Shown: positions 41,871 through 50,438 of the stretch, piece after piece
Position numbering within the stretch: the first letter of the stretch is position 1
Layout: every line of letters starts with the position of its first letter
NCBI GenBank assembly: GCA_037046735.1
Contig: JBAOHC010000027.1
Coordinates: 558,001 to 622,000 of the forward strand
Direction of reading: 5' to 3'
Source of the DNA: JADKAV01 sp037046735
GTDB taxonomy: Bacteria; Actinomycetota; Actinomycetes; S36-B12; UBA10799
Length of the DNA: 64,000 bases
The notes under the pieces: model-generated
Databases searched by the model: none
What the model saw: the letters and a program-made list of their open reading frames with translations, nothing else
Told to the model about the DNA's origin: nothing
Translations under genes and position numbers: made by a program

Positions 41871-42826
41871 GCGGCCAGGGCCCCCAGGAACCGGTTCAGC
41901 GTCTCCTCGGCATCATGGCTGCCCGTGAAGCCGGCGGCCAATCTGTGCCCGCCGCCACCCACCTGCGTACACACCGCACCGACATCGGCCACGCCGGCCG
42001 ACCGCGAGGACACCCGCCACGATCCGTTGTCGTCCTGCTTGAGGACGACGGCCACATCCACGTCTGCCACGGTGCGCACGGCGTCGATCAGGGCCTCCAC
42101 CTCCGTGAAGGCGATCCCTCGATCCTCGCGTGCCTGGGCGGGGACCTGGGCGATCGCCACGGTGTAGCCGGCGACGGTGCGGACGTCGAGATCGGCCATG
42201 ACGGCGGATTGCAGAGCGATGAACTCCCTGCTCTTGGTGTCGAACATGGCCTTGGCGATGCCTGCGAAATCGATGCCAGTGTCCATCAGCCGGGCGGCGG
42301 CGCGCATCGCGGCCGGCGTCGTGGCGGGATAGCGGAACGAGCCGGTGTCGCTGGAGATCGCGGCGTAGAGGCAGATGGCCATGTCGTGAGTAAGGTCCAC
42401 GCCGAGCGCGTCGATGAGGTCGAGGGCGAGCATCCCAGTCGCGGGCTGTCCGGCATCGCACAGATTGATTCCCGCGAAGGGGATGAAGCTTGCATGGTGG
42501 TCGATGGCGATGAACGAGGTGGCGGCCTGACCGATGGGCAGCAGCCGGCCGATGCGATCCGGTGACGAGGCGTCCATGCTCATCACCACGGCGGCCTGCG
42601 CAATCTGCGGGCCAACCAAGAGGTCCTGCCGGGGCAGGAAATGTAGACCGGGGGGCACCTCGAAGGGGTCGTCGGGGAATGTGACCCGCACGGGCACACC
42701 CAGGCTTTCCAGGGCGATCGCAGTGGCCAGAGCCGACCCGAGAGCGTCGGCATCGGGGTTAACGTGCGCCACCAGCAGCACACTGTCCGCCCCGCGCAGG
42801 ACGTCAGCGATCTGCTCGATACTCAC
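41867..42826 (-). CDS. nrnA: DHH/DHHA1 oligoribonuclease or pAp phosphatase
   Basis: The 319-residue protein has the DHH-family metal motifs AHVNPDADALGS, AIDHHAS and SSDTGSFRY. A DHHA1 domain near the C-terminus has GGGGHRLAAGFTG. NrnA-type enzymes remove the last nucleotides from short RNAs and dephosphorylate pAp. The GTG start lies 7 bases after TAGACT (42834-42839 on the minus strand), suggesting an internal leaderless promoter for nrnA-truB-ribF-GT2. Confidence 0.9.
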   Translation of the reverse strand: MSIEQIADVLRGADSVLLVAHVNPDADALGSALATAIALESLGVPVRVTFPDDPFEVPPGLHFLPRQDLLVGPQIAQAAVVMSMDASSPDRIGRLLPIGQAATSFIAIDHHASFIPFAGINLCDAGQPATGMLALDLIDALGVDLTHDMAICLYAAISSDTGSFRYPATTPAAMRAAARLMDTGIDFAGIAKAMFDTKSREFIALQSAVMADLDVRTVAGYTVAIAQVPAQAREDRGIAFTEVEALIDAVRTVADVDVAVVLKQDDNGSWRVSSRSAGVADVGAVCTQVGGGGHRLAAGFTGSHDAEETLNRFLGALAA

Positions 42827-42833
42827 GGGAACG

Positions 42834-42839
42834 AGTCTA
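42834..42839 (-). promoter_or_regulatory. Putative internal -10 element before nrnA
   Basis: TAGACT on the minus strand fits TANNNT and ends 7 bases before GTG 42826. It lies in the 52-base gap between rbfA and nrnA. Confidence 0.4.
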
Positions 42840-42878
42840 GGGCGCAGTTGCAGGCACTGCCGGACAGCACGTCAGCCG

Positions 42879-43307
42879 TCAGTCCTCATCGTCCTCATGC
42901 TTGTACGGATCAGGCTCCCCGGCGAACGTCGCCTCAGCCGCCAGCCCTGCCACCTGGGCGTCGCGCTCTCGAGCCTCGCGCAGCAGGTCCTCGATGTGGG
43001 CGGCAGTCTCGGGGATCGCGTCAGCCACGAAGGCGATCGTCGGGGTGAACTTGATCCCGGTCTGCTTGCCGACCTCACTGCGGATGACCCCGGTCGCCGA
43101 TTGCAGGGCGGCTGCCGTGCCCTCCCGTTCCAACTGATCGCCGAGGACCGTGTAGAAGATGGTTGCCTCCCGCAGGTCGCCGGTCACCCGCACGTCCGTC
43201 ACGGTCACGAAACCGAGCCGGGGGTCTTTGATCCGGCGTTCGAGCATCTCGGCCACAATCACCTGGATGCGGTCGGCCAACTTGCGTGCGCGCTGCTCAC
43301 TCATCAC
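42879..43307 (-). CDS. rbfA: Ribosome-binding factor A
   Basis: RbfA helps mature the 30S subunit. The 142-residue protein has the KH-like core: RKLADRIQVIVAEMLERRIKD, VTVTDVRVTGDLREATIFY and FTPTIAFVADAIPETAAHI. A C-terminal acidic tail follows. The start is GTG 43307, overlapping the upstream stop, or the next codon ATG 43304. Confidence 0.93.
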   Translation of the reverse strand: MMSEQRARKLADRIQVIVAEMLERRIKDPRLGFVTVTDVRVTGDLREATIFYTVLGDQLEREGTAAALQSATGVIRSEVGKQTGIKFTPTIAFVADAIPETAAHIEDLLREARERDAQVAGLAAEATFAGEPDPYKHEDDED

Positions 43308-43597
43308 AACTCCTCTTCACTGACATAGGTGCGGCGGGCCAACACGAACTCGATGTGCGGTTCGGCTGCCAACCAACGTTCACACGTGTCCAGCACATCC
43401 CTGCACTGCGCGAGATCGGCGGCCACGACCGAGACCCCGATCTGGGTCCGGCCCACCAGGTTCAGGTGCCCCGCCTCGGCCGCCGCAACCGCGAACTGGT
43501 GCCGCAGGTGGGCGACCAGCGGCCGGACGAGGGAGCGCTTCTGCTTGCGCGTCCGGGAAGGCAGCAAGACATCGACTGCCATCACCCCGGCATACAT
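43304..43597 (-). CDS. DUF503 family protein
   Basis: The 97-residue protein (MYAGVMAVDVLLPSRTRKQK through HIEFVLARRTYVSEEEL) matches the DUF503/YlxP family found between infB and rbfA in Gram-positive bacteria. The biochemical role is unsettled, though YlxP-type proteins are linked to ribosome assembly. ATG 43597 has GAGGAG 5 bases upstream and is preferred to GTG 43603. Confidence 0.85.
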   Translation of the reverse strand: MYAGVMAVDVLLPSRTRKQKRSLVRPLVAHLRHQFAVAAAEAGHLNLVGRTQIGVSVVAADLAQCRDVLDTCERWLAAEPHIEFVLARRTYVSEEEL

Positions 43598-43635
43598 CTG
43601 CACTCCTCGTCCGACCGGCCGTGGTCACCGGGCGC

Positions 43636-46458
43636 CTAACGCGCCTTTTCTCGCATCTCGTAGGTCTCGATGATGTCCTCGACCCGGATGTCGTTGTACG
43701 ACCCGAGGCCGATACCACACTCATAGCCGTCCTTGACCTCGGTGGCATCGTCCTTGAACCGCTTCAAGGAGTCGATGGTGAGGTTCTCCGCGACCACATT
43801 GCCGTCGCGGATCAGGCGGGCCTTGGCATTGCGCCGGATGACACCCGAGCGCACGATGGCCCCTGCGATGTTGCCCGCCTTGCTCGAGCGGAAGACCTCG
43901 CGGATCTCCGCCTTGCCGAGTTCGGACTCCTCGTAGATCGGCTTGAGCATTCCCTTGAGGGCCTGCTCCACCTCGTCGATGGCCGCGTAGATCACCGAGT
44001 GGTAACGGATGTCGACACCCTCGCGCTCGGCCAGTTCGGCAACCCGCTCCGCGGTCCGCACGTTGAAGCCGATGATGATGGCGTCGTCCACCGTGGCCAG
44101 GTTGACGTCGTTCTGCGTGATGGCACCCACCCCACGGTGGATGACCCGCAGGTCGACCTCCTCACCCACATCGAGTTTGAGCAATGCATCCTCGAGGGCC
44201 TCGACCGAACCGGACACGTCGCCCTTGATGATCAGGTTGAGCACAGCGCGCTCGCCCTTCTCCAGACCCTGCAACAGGTCTTCCAAGGTCCGCCGACCAC
44301 GCCGGGCCGCCAGCTCGGCGTTGCGCTCGCGCGCCTGCCGGGTGTTGGCGATCTGCCGGGCGATGCGGTCCTCCTGCACCACCAGGAACGTGTCGCCGGC
44401 GTCGGGAACGGCCGTGAGACCGAGCACCTGCACCGGCCGTGACGGCATGGCGATGTCGACCGGGTCACCGTTCTCGTCGAGCATCGCCCGCACGCGGCCA
44501 TGGGCCTCGCCGATGACAATGCTCTCGCCGGGACGCAACGTTCCGCGCTGCACCAGCACGGTGGCCACGGGACCGCGGCCCTTGTCCAGATGCGCCTCGA
44601 TCGCCACACCCTGCGCGTCCTGCTCGGGGTTCGCCCGCAGGTCCAGGCTCGCGTCCGCGGTCAGGACGACCGCCTCCAGTAGTTCTGGGATGTTGATCTG
44701 GGACTTTGCGGAGACGTCGACGAACATGGTGTCGCCGCCGTATTCCTCAGCGATCAGGCCATACTCGGTGAGCTGTCCACGGACCTTGGCCGGGTCAGCA
44801 CCTTCTTTGTCGATCTTGTTGACGGCGACCACGATCGGCACATCCGCCGCCTGGGCGTGGTTCAGCGCCTCGATCGTCTGCGGCTTCACACCGTCGTCGG
44901 CTGCGACCACCAGCACCGCAATATCGGTCACCTTGGCACCGCGGGCACGCATGGCGGTGAACGCCTCGTGACCCGGGGTGTCGATGAACGTGATCTTGCG
45001 GTTCGTGCCGTCGATGTCGGCCCGGATCTGGTAGGCACCGATGTGCTGGGTGATCCCGCCGGCCTCGCGCGCCACCTGATTCGTGTGCCGGATCGCGTCG
45101 AGCAGCTTGGTCTTTCCGTGGTCGACGTGACCCATGACGGTGACGACGGGTGGCCGCTGTTCCAGGGCCTCCTCACCACCTTCGTCCTCGCCGAACTCGA
45201 GGTTGAAGCTCTCCAGCAACTCGCGGTCCTCGTCCTCGGGGGACACGACCTCGACGTTGTAGTTCAACTCCGAGCCGAGCAGCAGCAGGGTGTCGTCGGA
45301 CAGCGACTGGGTCGCTGTGGCCATCTCGCCAAGGCCGATCAACGCCTGTACCAGCGATCCTGGGTTGGCATCGATCTTGTCGGCGAAGTCGGTCAGCGTG
45401 GCACCACGTGGCAAGCGCACCAGACGGCCGTCGCCGCGCGGGATCCGCACGCCGCCGATCGTCGGGGCCTCCATGTTGTCGAACTCCTGGCGCTTCGCGC
45501 GTTTGCTCTTGCGCGACTTCTTGGCACCTGGACGTCCGCGACCGGGACCGCCACCGGGACGGCCCGGGCCGCCACCAGGACGCTGGCCGAAACCGCCAGC
45601 ACCACCGGGACCACTACCCGGGGCGCCACCGCCGGGACGTTGGCCGAAGCCGCCGCCACCACCGCCGCCTGGGCGCCCACCTGGACCGCCACCACCAGGC
45701 CTACCTGCACCGCCTGCACCGCCGGGACGCTGGCCGAAGCCACCGCCGCCGGGACGCTGGCCGGGACCACCGGGGCGCCCACGTCCGCCTGGACCACCGG
45801 GACGCTGCCCGGGACCGCCAGGACGCTGGGGAGCGGGCCGCGGGCGCGGCGGCATCATGTTGGGATTGGGCCGCGGGGCGCCAGGAACACCACCAGTGCC
45901 GGTCCGCGCAGCGGGCGCTCCGGTGCTGAAGGGGTTGTTGCCCGGCCGGGGGGCCGGACGTGGTGCGGGACTTCCGAAGGGGTTGTTCCCAGGACGCGGA
46001 CCAGGCTTCGGTGCGGGCCGCCCGGTGGGCGACGGCGCGGGACCGGGTCGGGGTGCGGGAGCAGGGGTGGCAGGCGGACCTGCCGCGGGCCGCGGAGCCG
46101 GCCGGGGGGCGGGCTTGGGCGACGGTGTTGCCGGCGCACCTGCTGCCGGCGCGGGTGCAGGTGCAGCAGGCCGGGGTGCCGGTTTGGGCGCAGCAGGAGA
46201 CGGCCCTGCGGGCGTGGCTCCCCCGGTTGCCGCGGTACCTGGCCGCGGTGCCGGCTTGGGACCGGCCTTCGCGGCCGGGGTGGCCGCAGGTTTCGGCGGG
46301 GCTCCCTTGGCGGAGTCCCGCAAACGACGGACCACCGGCGCTTCGATGGTTGATGAGGCGGACTTGACGAACTCACCCATGTCTTGCAGCTGGGAGATGA
46401 GCGTTTTGCTCTCTACCCCCAGCTCGCGAGCGAGCTCATAGACCCGGACCTTGGCCAC
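43636..46458 (-). CDS. infB: Translation initiation factor IF-2
   Basis: IF-2 is the GTPase that brings initiator tRNA to the ribosome. The 940-residue protein begins with an IF2-N domain (VRVYELARELGVESKTLI) and a long Pro/Ala- then Gly/Arg-rich linker (about 55-320). The G domain follows (VTVMGHVDHGKTKLLD, DTPGHEAFTAMRARG, NKIDKEGAD), and then the C-terminal beta-barrel and C2 domains. The low-complexity linker is typical of actinobacterial IF-2. Confidence 0.97.
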   Translation of the reverse strand: MAKVRVYELARELGVESKTLISQLQDMGEFVKSASSTIEAPVVRRLRDSAKGAPPKPAATPAAKAGPKPAPRPGTAATGGATPAGPSPAAPKPAPRPAAPAPAPAAGAPATPSPKPAPRPAPRPAAGPPATPAPAPRPGPAPSPTGRPAPKPGPRPGNNPFGSPAPRPAPRPGNNPFSTGAPAARTGTGGVPGAPRPNPNMMPPRPRPAPQRPGGPGQRPGGPGGRGRPGGPGQRPGGGGFGQRPGGAGGAGRPGGGGPGGRPGGGGGGGFGQRPGGGAPGSGPGGAGGFGQRPGGGPGRPGGGPGRGRPGAKKSRKSKRAKRQEFDNMEAPTIGGVRIPRGDGRLVRLPRGATLTDFADKIDANPGSLVQALIGLGEMATATQSLSDDTLLLLGSELNYNVEVVSPEDEDRELLESFNLEFGEDEGGEEALEQRPPVVTVMGHVDHGKTKLLDAIRHTNQVAREAGGITQHIGAYQIRADIDGTNRKITFIDTPGHEAFTAMRARGAKVTDIAVLVVAADDGVKPQTIEALNHAQAADVPIVVAVNKIDKEGADPAKVRGQLTEYGLIAEEYGGDTMFVDVSAKSQINIPELLEAVVLTADASLDLRANPEQDAQGVAIEAHLDKGRGPVATVLVQRGTLRPGESIVIGEAHGRVRAMLDENGDPVDIAMPSRPVQVLGLTAVPDAGDTFLVVQEDRIARQIANTRQARERNAELAARRGRRTLEDLLQGLEKGERAVLNLIIKGDVSGSVEALEDALLKLDVGEEVDLRVIHRGVGAITQNDVNLATVDDAIIIGFNVRTAERVAELAEREGVDIRYHSVIYAAIDEVEQALKGMLKPIYEESELGKAEIREVFRSSKAGNIAGAIVRSGVIRRNAKARLIRDGNVVAENLTIDSLKRFKDDATEVKDGYECGIGLGSYNDIRVEDIIETYEMREKAR

Positions 46459-46511
46459 TTTTCTCCATTCTGGCCCGGGGTACTACCGGACCTAGTTGTT
46501 TGTCGGCGTCT

Positions 46512-46838
46512 TCATCGCTGACTGTTCATCGGGTGTGCATCCCGACGCTCCTCAACTTTCGAAACGGTCACGTTGCTCAACATCGTCGTCAGTTCGCAGG
46601 GATCCAACGGCCCACCGGTCCGTAGTGCCCTGCCGAACGCCTTGCGGGCGATGGCAGCCGTGACGCACCCCTGAGATAGGTGTACGTAAGCACCGCGACC
46701 GGAGTGTTCCCGCCTGACATCCGGCCGCAGCCGGCCGTCCACGAGAACGACTCTGAGCAGATCACGTTGATGAGTCCGGGTCCGGCAGCCCACACAGGTT
46801 CGTACTGGTAGGGCTGACACGAGAGGACCTTTCGCCAT
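46512..46838 (-). CDS. rnpM: YlxR family RNA-binding protein
   Basis: The 108-residue protein has the YlxR pattern: RTCVGCRTRTHQRDLLRVV, GRGAYVHLSQGCV and ARKAFGRALR. The family (RnpM) has been linked to RNase P modulation in Bacillus. It sits between nusA and infB as in most Gram-positive bacteria. Confidence 0.88.
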   Translation of the reverse strand: MAKGPLVSALPVRTCVGCRTRTHQRDLLRVVLVDGRLRPDVRREHSGRGAYVHLSQGCVTAAIARKAFGRALRTGGPLDPCELTTMLSNVTVSKVEERRDAHPMNSQR

Positions 46839-46903
46839 CGCAGCGATCCGCTCTCAAGTCTAGCGGGTGGGTCAAGACACTTGGAAGGCGCGCCTCGCGA
46901 GGC

Positions 46904-47869
46904 TCAGGCGGTGTCGCCGTGGATGTCGAGCCGCCAGCCCGTCAGCCGCGCCGCAAGCCGGGCGTTCTGCCCCTCCTTGCCGATCGCCAGGGACAACTGG
47001 TAGTCCGGAACGATCACCCGCGCCGAGCGTGTCGTCTCATCCACGACCTCGACAGCCTGCACCCGGGCCGGGGACAGTGCCGCGGCGATGAACCGGGCCG
47101 GATCCTCGTCGAAGTCCACGATGTCGATCTTCTCGCCCTGCAGTTCGGACGTGACCGCTCGAACCCGCTGGCCCATCGGACCGATGCACGCCCCTTTGGC
47201 GTTGATCTGCGAGGAGGCCGCCGCCACGGCGATCTTGGTCCGGTAGCCGGCCTCTCGAGCCAGTGCGGAGATTGTGACGACCCCATCGGCGACCTCCGGG
47301 GATTCCAGCGCGAACAGCCGCCGGACCAGTTCTGGGTGAGTGCGCGACAGGGTGACCGACGGACCCTTCATGCCGCGGCGCACCGACACGACGTAGCAGC
47401 GGATCCGCTCGCCGTGCTGATAGGACTCCGTGGGCACTTGCTCGGCGGGCGGGATGATCCCCTCCACCGCCCCGAGGTCCACGTAGACGAGGCTGGAATC
47501 CTTGCCCTGCTGGATGACCCCCGAGACCAGATCACCCTCGCGGGCGGCGAACTCTTCGAAGGTCACATCGTCGGTGGCCTCCCGCAGCCGCTGCATCAGC
47601 ACCTGCTTGGCGACGGTGGCGGCGATCCGGCCGAAGTCGCTCGGGGTGTCGTCGAACTCCCCCACGCGTTGGCCGTCGTCGTCAAGTTCGGGCGCCCACA
47701 CCGTCACGTGACCGGTGGTCTTGTCCAGTTCCACCCGCGCCGCCAACTGTGACCCGTCGGTGTGGTGGTAAGCGGCCAGCAGTGCCTGCTCGATGCTGGC
47801 AACGACGGTGTTGAAGCTCAGGCCGCGGTCGGTGACCAGGGCGCGCAGGGTTGCCATGTCGATATCCAT
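46904..47869 (-). CDS. nusA: Transcription termination/antitermination protein NusA
   Basis: NusA binds RNA polymerase and nascent RNA. The 321-residue protein has the N-terminal polymerase-binding domain (MDIDMATLRALVTDRGLS). It also has an S1 domain (EGDLVSGVIQQGKDSSLVYV) and two KH domains (ACIGPMGQRVRAV, LAIGKEGQNARLAARLTGW). It lacks the acidic C-terminal repeats of E. coli NusA, as is usual in actinobacteria. The ATG start overlaps the rimP stop by 1 base. Confidence 0.96.
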   Translation of the reverse strand: MDIDMATLRALVTDRGLSFNTVVASIEQALLAAYHHTDGSQLAARVELDKTTGHVTVWAPELDDDGQRVGEFDDTPSDFGRIAATVAKQVLMQRLREATDDVTFEEFAAREGDLVSGVIQQGKDSSLVYVDLGAVEGIIPPAEQVPTESYQHGERIRCYVVSVRRGMKGPSVTLSRTHPELVRRLFALESPEVADGVVTISALAREAGYRTKIAVAAASSQINAKGACIGPMGQRVRAVTSELQGEKIDIVDFDEDPARFIAAALSPARVQAVEVVDETTRSARVIVPDYQLSLAIGKEGQNARLAARLTGWRLDIHGDTA

Positions 47870-48333
47870 CAGGCGCCCGCCTCGCCGAACTCGACCTGCA
47901 CGACGGCCTTGGCGACATCCGAGAAGTCGATAACCGGCTGCTGACCGTCCACGGAGAGAGTCACGTGCTGATCGTCGGCTTCGATGATCCGGCCCGTCAA
48001 CTCGCTGTCGTCATTGAGCTGGACCTGCACGAGGCGGTTCTGTGCGCGGCGCCAGTGGCGGGGCAGCGTGAGCGGTCGACCGACGCCCGGGGAGGTGAGT
48101 TCGAGGGTGTAGGGAGTCTCGCCCATGACGTCGGCCTCGTCGAGGGCCTCAGACACACGTGGGGTGAACTCGGCGATCTGGTCCAGGGTGATACCACCAT
48201 CGACATCGACTGCCACGACCACCACACTGCGTCGGCCTGCCTTGCGGATCGTGACGAATTCCACGTCCGCACCGTGTTCGGCCACGATGGGCCCGACCAA
48301 GTCCGCGATCTGTTGCTCGCGTGCGTCCGACAT
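47869..48333 (-). CDS. rimP: Ribosome maturation factor RimP
   Basis: RimP assists 30S assembly. The 154-residue protein has VGPIVAEHGADVEFVTI, VVAVDVDGGITLDQIAEF, YTLELTSPGVGRPLTLPRHW and a C-terminal Sm-like domain. ATG 48333 has AGGAGGC a few bases upstream. It is the first gene of the long translation operon. Confidence 0.93.
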   Translation of the reverse strand: MSDAREQQIADLVGPIVAEHGADVEFVTIRKAGRRSVVVVAVDVDGGITLDQIAEFTPRVSEALDEADVMGETPYTLELTSPGVGRPLTLPRHWRRAQNRLVQVQLNDDSELTGRIIEADDQHVTLSVDGQQPVIDFSDVAKAVVQVEFGEAGA

Positions 48334-48357
48334 GTATGCCTCCTGTGCTGACCTCCC

Positions 48358-48363
48358 AGATTA
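48358..48363 (-). promoter_or_regulatory. Putative -10 element of the rimP operon
   Basis: TAATCT on the minus strand lies about 24 bases before ATG 48333, leaving a short leader that contains the AGGAGG site. It is back to back with the plus-strand TAGGCT at 48372. Confidence 0.4.
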
Positions 48364-48371
48364 CGCGCGCG

Positions 48372-48377
48372 TAGGCT
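48372..48377 (+). promoter_or_regulatory. TAGGCT -10 element of the lipoprotein-DUF4439 genes
   Basis: TAGGCT ends 8 bases before GTG 48386, the layout expected for a leaderless or nearly leaderless mRNA. It uses the same hexamer as the polysaccharide promoters. Confidence 0.45.
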
Positions 48378-48385
48378 CTTGACTC

Positions 48386-48823
48386 GTGACCGACCGGCGA
48401 CAGGTGTTGCAGGTGGCCGTGCTTGCCGCGGCCGGTGTGCTGGTTCTCCCGGGCTGCAGCACCGACGATCCCGCCCCTGACGGCGTATCGGCTACCCCGG
48501 ATCCGCAGCAGGCCGACGAGCTCGCGCTGATCGCGGCCTACGACGCGGCGTTGCTCTCGGCCGGACCCAAGCAGACGGCGGTCTTCCAGACCCTGCGTGA
48601 TGAGCACGCGGCCCACGCCCGCGCCTTGGGCTGGACGGAACCGCCACCGCCACCGACCTCGCAGGAATCCGTGGGGCGCGCTGCCCTGGTGCGCCTTGAG
48701 CGCGCCGCGGCCCGGCAACGCGCAGACGGCGCCCGCGATGCCAGTGAGGCCGAACTGGCGCAGGTCCTGGCCTTGATCGCTGCCTCCGAGGCGCAGCACG
48801 TCGTCACACTGGAGGCGCTGTGA
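48386..48823 (+). CDS. Small lipoprotein of unknown function
   Basis: The 145-residue protein has a signal peptide ending in LVLPGC, a lipobox, with paired Arg before the hydrophobic core (TDRRQVLQVAVLAAAG). The mature part is Ala/Glu-rich and helical, with His residues in DEHAAHARALGW and EAQHVVTLEAL, reminiscent of a four-helix bundle. It overlaps the DUF4439 gene by 4 bases, so the two products may work together. I do not recognise a defined family. Confidence 0.75.
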   Translation: MTDRRQVLQVAVLAAAGVLVLPGCSTDDPAPDGVSATPDPQQADELALIAAYDAALLSAGPKQTAVFQTLRDEHAAHARALGWTEPPPPPTSQESVGRAALVRLERAAARQRADGARDASEAELAQVLALIAASEAQHVVTLEAL

Positions 48824-49242
48824 GCGATGCCCTGCAGGCGGCGCTGGCCGGGGAGTACGCCGTGATGTACGCCTACGGTCGTGCCGGGGGGCGTTTGACG
48901 ACCGACACTGACCTCGCTCTCGAGGGGCTCGAGGTGCACCGGACCCGTCGGGACCAGTTGCGGGCATGGCTCACCGAGGACGGCCAGGAACCCCTGCCAC
49001 CGGCTCCCGCCTACCAGGTTCCGAGCGTGGTGCGCAGCAACGCCTCGGCGCGCAGGCTGCTGGCGACGGTGGAACTGCGCTTGGTCCCCCTGTACACCGA
49101 ACTGATCAGCGAGGTGTTCGACGATGAGAAGCGGCGGGTGTGGAGCATCCGCTGTGTACGGGACTGCGCGTTGACCGCCCAGGCGTGGGGTGCGCCGGGA
49201 CAGGCGTTCCCATGGCCGGAAGGCGAAGTCGCACCAGTTTGA
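48820..49242 (+). CDS. DUF4439 ferritin-like protein
   Basis: The 140-residue helical protein (ALAGEYAVMYAYGRAGG, ALEGLEVHRTRRDQLRAWL) matches the ferritin-like DUF4439 family, commonly encoded next to nusA/rimP in actinobacteria. Glu and His residues that could bind metal are present (GEYAVMYAYG, EVHRTRRDQ). The GTG start overlaps the previous stop. The function of the family is not established. Confidence 0.82.
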   Translation: MSDALQAALAGEYAVMYAYGRAGGRLTTDTDLALEGLEVHRTRRDQLRAWLTEDGQEPLPPAPAYQVPSVVRSNASARRLLATVELRLVPLYTELISEVFDDEKRRVWSIRCVRDCALTAQAWGAPGQAFPWPEGEVAPV

Positions 49243-49254
49243 GACGATGGGGGC

Positions 49255-50349
49255 ATGAAGCGGGGTTTGCTCGTCCTGACCATTGCCCTGCTCGCCGCGT
49301 GCAGCAGCAACCCGGAACCCGCGCCTGTGCCGCCGGCAAGTCCGCCGGCCAGTTCGGCCGGACCCAGCGCGCCGGCCGTGACCGGTGCATTGGCCACTGA
49401 TCTGGCGGCGCCGTGGAGTGTCGTGCCGCTGGCCGCGGACCGCGCCCTCATCAGTCAGCGCGATTCCGGTGAGGTGCTGCTGCTGGCCGATGGCACCACG
49501 TCGGTGGCGGGCAGGATTGATCAGGTGCTGCCGGGTGGCGAAGGCGGGTTGCTGGGCTTGGCGATGGTGAGCCCGGATGCCGATCAGGTCTTCGCCTACT
49601 ACACCGCTGCCACCGACAACCGTGTGGTGGTCTTCGATTTCGACGGGCGCCGTCTCAGTAACGAGCGCACGGTACTCGGAGGGATCCCCAAGGGGTTCAT
49701 CCACAACGGCGGCCGGATCGCTTTCGGCCCAGACGGCTACCTGTACATCGCGACCGGGGAGATCGGTGAGCCAGCGTTGGCGCAGGACCGCTCCTCGTTG
49801 GCGGGCAAGATCCTGCGCGTGACCCCGAAGGGCACCCCAGTGCCCAGCAACCCCGACCCACGGTCCCCGGTGTGGTCGTGGGGCCATCGCAACATCCAAG
49901 GTCTGGCATGGGACTCGGCGGGACGTTTGTGGGCTACTGAGTTCGGCCAGGACGACGTGGACGAACTCAACCTCATCGAGGCGGGCAAGAACTACGGCTG
50001 GCCGCAGTGCGAAGGTCCGTGCGACGAGCCCGGCACCACGAACCCGAAGGCGACCTGGTCGCCGACCTCGACCTCGTCGCCGAGCGGGCTGGCCATCGTC
50101 GACGACGTGGCCTGGGTCGCCGGGCTGCGCGGGGAGGCGCTGTTCGAGATCCAACTCGACGGCGTCCGGGCTCGCGAACCGTTCCCGTGGTTCAGCGGGG
50201 ACCACGGCCGCCTGCGTGATGTCGTCGCTGCTCCCGACGGCGGCTTGTGGGTGCTCACCAACAACACCGACGGCCGCGGCGACCCGGGCCCGGATGACGA
50301 TCAGCTGCTCGCGGTGGAGTTACCCGCACTGCCGCAACTGCAGAGCTAG
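49255..50349 (+). CDS. PQQ-type sugar dehydrogenase lipoprotein
   Basis: The 364-residue protein has a lipobox (LLAAC) and a Pro/Ala-rich linker. A six-bladed propeller of the glucose/sorbosone dehydrogenase family follows, with GEGGLLGLAM, HNGGRIAFGPDGYLYIATGE, WSWGHRNIQGLAWD and NYGWPQCEG. Such enzymes oxidise aldoses outside the cell with PQQ; no PQQ biosynthesis gene is in the window. It starts 12 bases after the DUF4439 gene. Confidence 0.88.
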   Translation: MKRGLLVLTIALLAACSSNPEPAPVPPASPPASSAGPSAPAVTGALATDLAAPWSVVPLAADRALISQRDSGEVLLLADGTTSVAGRIDQVLPGGEGGLLGLAMVSPDADQVFAYYTAATDNRVVVFDFDGRRLSNERTVLGGIPKGFIHNGGRIAFGPDGYLYIATGEIGEPALAQDRSSLAGKILRVTPKGTPVPSNPDPRSPVWSWGHRNIQGLAWDSAGRLWATEFGQDDVDELNLIEAGKNYGWPQCEGPCDEPGTTNPKATWSPTSTSSPSGLAIVDDVAWVAGLRGEALFEIQLDGVRAREPFPWFSGDHGRLRDVVAAPDGGLWVLTNNTDGRGDPGPDDDQLLAVELPALPQLQS

Positions 50350-50438
50350 CGGCGCCGCCGACCGAACCCGCGCCGACAATTCGGCACTTGTTGGTGCGAC
50401 ACGCCGCGCAGAATCGCACCTTCTGCCCATCCGCTCGA

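Noticed and set aside
45530..46300. Long plus-strand open frames with Pro/Gly repeats inside infB
   Set aside because: They are antisense readings of the low-complexity IF-2 linker, where high GC keeps all frames open.
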